Assembly: GCA_017441845.1 (NCBI GenBank)
Contig: JAFRVB010000005.1
Location: 86,150-147,525 of the forward strand
From: Bacilli bacterium
GTDB lineage: Bacteria; Bacillota_I; Bacilli_A; RF39; UBA660
DNA length: 61,376 bases
Direction: 5' to 3'
Shown one piece after another: positions 58,802 through 61,376 of the stretch. Numbering within the stretch: position 1 is the first letter of the stretch; each line of letters opens with the position of its first letter. The position numbers and the translations under genes are program-made. The notes under the pieces were generated by a model, which worked only from the letters and a program-made list of their open reading frames with translations, ran no database searches and had not been told where the DNA came from.

Positions 58802-60037
58802 ATGAATAATATTTATACTGGTATTGATGTTGGTACTGATAGTGTAAAAATTGTTGTTGTTGAGAAGATCAAGAACTCTTTTAATCTTCTAGCTAGTAGT
58901 GTTACTCCTACTACACATATACATCATGGAGAAGTTACTAATGTTAGAGGTTTATCTAAAGATATTAGAGATGGATTAAATGATATAGAAGATATGTTGG
59001 GATTAAAGATAGATAAAGCTATTAGTTGTTTAAATCCAATTGATCTACATATGGATATAGTTCATGGTTCTGTTGAAGTAGAAGATCCTAATAATATTAG
59101 TGGTGTTGATATTAGTAACTTGTTAAATGAGACTATTAGTTCTATAGATTTTGGGGAACAAGAATTAGTTACATCTACACCTATTAATTTTGTTGTAGAT
59201 GGAGTTAAAAAAGTATATGATCCTAAAGGTATAGCTGGTAAGACATTAGAGTCTAAAATAGTAATTAGTTCTATTAATAAGAGTTCTATGTATAAAATGC
59301 TTGAAGCTATTAAGTTAGCTGGGGTTGATTCAGTAGATGTATGTTTTAAATCTACTGGTGATTATTATACTATCAAGAATGAGGGTTATGATAAAGAAGT
59401 TGGAGCTGTTATTAATATAGGTGAAGATTCTACTAATGTAGCTATATTTAATAAAGGAATTCAAATTAAGAATAATGTTATTAATGTGGGTAGTGTTCAT
59501 GTTGATAGAGATATTTCTTATATGTTTAATTGTAATAATGATGTAGCTAGAGGTGTTAAAGAAGAGTTTGCTTATGCTTTTGCTGATGATGCCGATGAAA
59601 ATGAAGAGATGACTATTAAAGATAGAGAAGGCGCTGATAAAGTGTTAAAACAAGAAGGTGTTTCTAAGGTAGTAGAAGCAAGAGTTAGAGAGATTTTAAA
59701 ATTATCTTATGATGAGATAAAAAACTTAACAAATAGAAAAATTAGTTATATAATTATAACAGGTGGATTATCTGAGATGAATGGTATGGATCACCTAGTT
59801 GAAATATACTTTAATGGTTTATGCAAAGTATGCAAAATCAATGTTATGGGAATTAGACATAATAAGTATTCTAGTGCTCTAGGTAGTTGTATTTATTTTG
59901 ATGATAAGTTGACACTTAGAGGTAAATCTTATAATATGGTAAATAGTGAAAAGTTTAATAATATAATTTCTACTGAGGGGATGTCTACTAATGATGGTTT
60001 CGTTAGTAAAATGTTTGGACGTTTCTTTGATGTTTAA
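58802..60037 (+). CDS. ftsA: Cell-division protein FtsA
   Basis: Actin-like ATPase that ties FtsZ to the membrane. The 411-residue product begins YTGIDVGTDSVKIVVVE (phosphate 1 loop), has the 1C-domain region with EVTNVRGLSKDI, GAVINIGEDSTNVAIFNKG (phosphate 2), and IIITGGLSEMNGMD (adenosine motif). The end, FVSKMFGRFFDV, is a short amphipathic helix for membrane binding. AGGAGG at 58789-58794 fixes ATG 58802. ftsZ follows 12 bases later. Confidence 0.93.
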   Translation: MNNIYTGIDVGTDSVKIVVVEKIKNSFNLLASSVTPTTHIHHGEVTNVRGLSKDIRDGLNDIEDMLGLKIDKAISCLNPIDLHMDIVHGSVEVEDPNNISGVDISNLLNETISSIDFGEQELVTSTPINFVVDGVKKVYDPKGIAGKTLESKIVISSINKSSMYKMLEAIKLAGVDSVDVCFKSTGDYYTIKNEGYDKEVGAVINIGEDSTNVAIFNKGIQIKNNVINVGSVHVDRDISYMFNCNNDVARGVKEEFAYAFADDADENEEMTIKDREGADKVLKQEGVSKVVEARVREILKLSYDEIKNLTNRKISYIIITGGLSEMNGMDHLVEIYFNGLCKVCKINVMGIRHNKYSSALGSCIYFDDKLTLRGKSYNMVNSEKFNNIISTEGMSTNDGFVSKMFGRFFDV

Positions 60038-60049
60038 GGAGGATAAGGT

Positions 60050-61165
60050 ATGACAAGCGGATTAGAGATGGATCAATTAGCGAAAATCAAGGTCATTGGA
60101 CTTGGTGGTGGTGGAGGAAACGCCGTTAACAGAATGGTTGAATCTGGAGTTAAAGGTGTTGAATTTATCGCAGCTAATACTGATCTACAAGTTTTAAATA
60201 ATTCTAAAGCAGATGTTAAAATCCAAATAGGTGCTCAATTAACTGGAGGACTAGGTGCAGGAGGAAGACCTGATATTGGTAGAGAATCTGCAGTTGAATC
60301 TAAGAAAGAAATTGAAGCTGCTTTGGCAGATGCTGATATGGTATTCATCACTGGTGGTATGGGTGGTGGAACTGGAACTGGAGCTGCTGCTGTAGTTGCT
60401 GAAATTTCACAAGCACTTGGAGCTTTAACTGTAGCTATCGTTACAAAACCTTTCTCTTTCGAAGGAAAGAAGAGAATGGAGAATGCTTTAGAAGGTATAG
60501 AAGAATTAAGAAAACATGTTGATACTCTAATTGTTATTCCTAATGATAGATTAAGAGAGATAATTGATAAGACTACTCCTATGTTAGAAGCATTTAAGGA
60601 AGTAGATAATGTACTTCGTCGTGGTGTTCAATCAATCTCAGATTTAATTGCTGTTGTAGGTTTAGTAAACTTAGACTTTGCAGATATTAAATCAATCATG
60701 AAAGATTCTGGTAGAGCAATCATCGGTATTGGTATTGGAATGGGAGAAGAAAGAGCGATTGAAGCTGCTAAACAAGCTGTTTCATCACCACTTTTGGACT
60801 CTTCTATCGAAGGAGCAACAGATGCAATTATCAATATTACAGGAGGAACTAACTTAACTTTATTTGAAGCAGAACAAGCTGCTGAAGTAGTTAGAGCTGC
60901 TGCTAATAGAGATATTAATACTATCTTTGGTTCTGTAATTAATGAGAATTTATCTGAAGAAGTTATCGTTACAGTAATTGCTACTGGATTCGATAAAGAA
61001 GAAAAAGAAGAAAAAAGATCTCATGAAGAACCAGAAGTAGAAAAACAACCTAAGAGATCTACTCCTAGTAGAGCAGATGATTTAGATGATGATATCTTCG
61101 CATCTAAAAAGGTTGATGTGGATAATGAAGATATTCCACCTTTCTTAAGAGATAGAAATTATTAA
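60050..61165 (+). CDS. ftsZ: Cell-division protein FtsZ
   Basis: Tubulin-like GTPase forming the Z-ring. The 371-residue product has [17 protein letters not shown], the tubulin signature GGGTGTGAA within [27 protein letters not shown], and the T7 loop [11 protein letters not shown]. An acidic linker of about 40 residues leads to the C-terminal peptide [11 protein letters not shown], which binds FtsA. AAGGAGG precedes the ATG. Confidence 0.98.
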   Translation: MTSGLEMDQLAKIKVIGLGGGGGNAVNRMVESGVKGVEFIAANTDLQVLNNSKADVKIQIGAQLTGGLGAGGRPDIGRESAVESKKEIEAALADADMVFITGGMGGGTGTGAAAVVAEISQALGALTVAIVTKPFSFEGKKRMENALEGIEELRKHVDTLIVIPNDRLREIIDKTTPMLEAFKEVDNVLRRGVQSISDLIAVVGLVNLDFADIKSIMKDSGRAIIGIGIGMGEERAIEAAKQAVSSPLLDSSIEGATDAIINITGGTNLTLFEAEQAAEVVRAAANRDINTIFGSVINENLSEEVIVTVIATGFDKEEKEEKRSHEEPEVEKQPKRSTPSRADDLDDDIFASKKVDVDNEDIPPFLRDRNY

Positions 61166-61190
61166 AAAAGATGGTCAAACATCTTTTTTT
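61164..61190 (+). terminator. Intrinsic terminator overlapping ftsZ stop
   Basis: AAAAAAGATG (61164-61173) with CATCTTTTTT (61180-61189), loop GTCAAA. Confidence 0.85.
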
Positions 61191-61191
61191 A

Positions 61192-61200
61192 TGATATATT
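61192..61200 (+). promoter_or_regulatory. Extended -10 promoter of last gene
   Basis: TGATATATT, 20 bases before ATG 61221. Confidence 0.45.
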
Positions 61201-61220
61201 TTAATCATAGGAGAGTGGTT

Positions 61221-61376
61221 ATGGAAGATAAAGAAAAAGATTTGGAAAAACAAGCAGAACAAGAAAAAGAACTACAAGAAGAAATTGAAAAATTCAAACG
61301 TCTAGAAGAAGAAACTGATGAAATGCTTGATGAAGAAGCCAAAGAAGAAGTTTCTGAAGCTGAAGAAGAAACAGAA
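61221..61376 (+). CDS. Acidic coiled-coil protein, N-terminal part (cut by window end)
   Basis: 52 codons without stop to the window edge. The sequence starts MEDKEKDLEKQAEQEKEL and is almost only Glu, Lys, Gln and Asp, forming a charged helix. GGAGAGTGG precedes the ATG. Such N-termini occur in GrpE and in several division or DNA-binding proteins; too little is visible to name it. Confidence 0.6.
   Translation, partial: MEDKEKDLEKQAEQEKELQEEIEKFKRLEEETDEMLDEEAKEEVSEAEEETE

Noticed and set aside
1-61376. Mycoplasma-like code with TGA as Trp
   Set aside because: Several genes end properly at TGA with the next gene starting there (3087, 26854, 28139, 57122), and Trp is encoded by TGG throughout.
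1-61376. tRNA genes, insertion sequences, prophage
   Set aside because: I found no cloverleaf sequence, transposase, or phage structural gene; the Xer-type recombinase has housekeeping context.

Overview
The window is very AT-rich, almost entirely coding on the + strand, and tightly packed: short intergenic gaps typically hold an intrinsic terminator, a TATAAT box and a Shine-Dalgarno site in under 100 bases. TGA is a genuine stop (for example 3087-3089, 28139-28141, 57122-57124), so this is not a Mycoplasma-type code. Gene content (murG, murB, ftsQ/divIB, ftsA, ftsZ, fused secDF, rel, rbgA, T-box-controlled asnA, LexA) points to a walled low-GC Firmicute. An uncultured gut Bacilli lineage of the RF39 kind is my inference; nothing in the window proves it.

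Layout. 1-7,958: translation and export housekeeping (tsf end, frr, TrmH-family methylase, rimM, trmD, rplS with a candidate L19 leader, lepB) mixed with small unknown genes. 7,999-15,944: an accessory block with a Fic protein followed by a cluster that looks like type VII secretion (WXG100) cargo. It contains three proteins sharing an unfamiliar MGFS N-terminal head, two near-identical C39-like cysteine peptidase domains, an LRR-transglutaminase-like protein, two copies of a small beta domain, and several WXG100-type proteins. No secretion ATPase or membrane component is present. 15,992-19,640: polysaccharide deacetylase, PAP2 phosphatase and two HExxH proteins. 19,669-24,562: folD, a DUF1846 gene paired with a long PRPP-synthetase-like gene, then a T-box leader and asnA. 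24,621-28,141: CapA-like enzyme, another HExxH protein, a 30-residue peptide, a putative ADP-ribosyltransferase-like protein and a Nudix hydrolase, in a stretch with direct repeats and a duplicated gene start that suggest layered insertions. 28,134-43,557: rbgA, rnhB, topA, Xer recombinase, comN-like, secDF, rel, dtd, zinc-ribbon and TPM-domain membrane proteins, hisS. 44,299-44,475: a free-standing structured RNA with its own promoter and terminator, possibly 6S RNA. 44,527-53,839: a TcdA-type E1 enzyme, lexA with a candidate operator shared with polA, a degenerate Fic protein, mutM, pyk, tmcAL. 53,985-55,943: a BspA-like repeat surface protein. 56,039-61,376: a partial division and wall cluster, murG-murB-divIB-ftsA-ftsZ, then the start of an acidic coiled-coil gene cut by the window end.

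The most interesting part is 9.2-15.9 kb. Two different N-terminal heads (MGFS head and WXG-type helical head) are each attached to the same two C-terminal domains (C39-like peptidase and a VGD/CVI beta domain), which reads like a modular set of exported effectors or wall enzymes. This is inference from sequence similarity visible by eye; I could run no searches.
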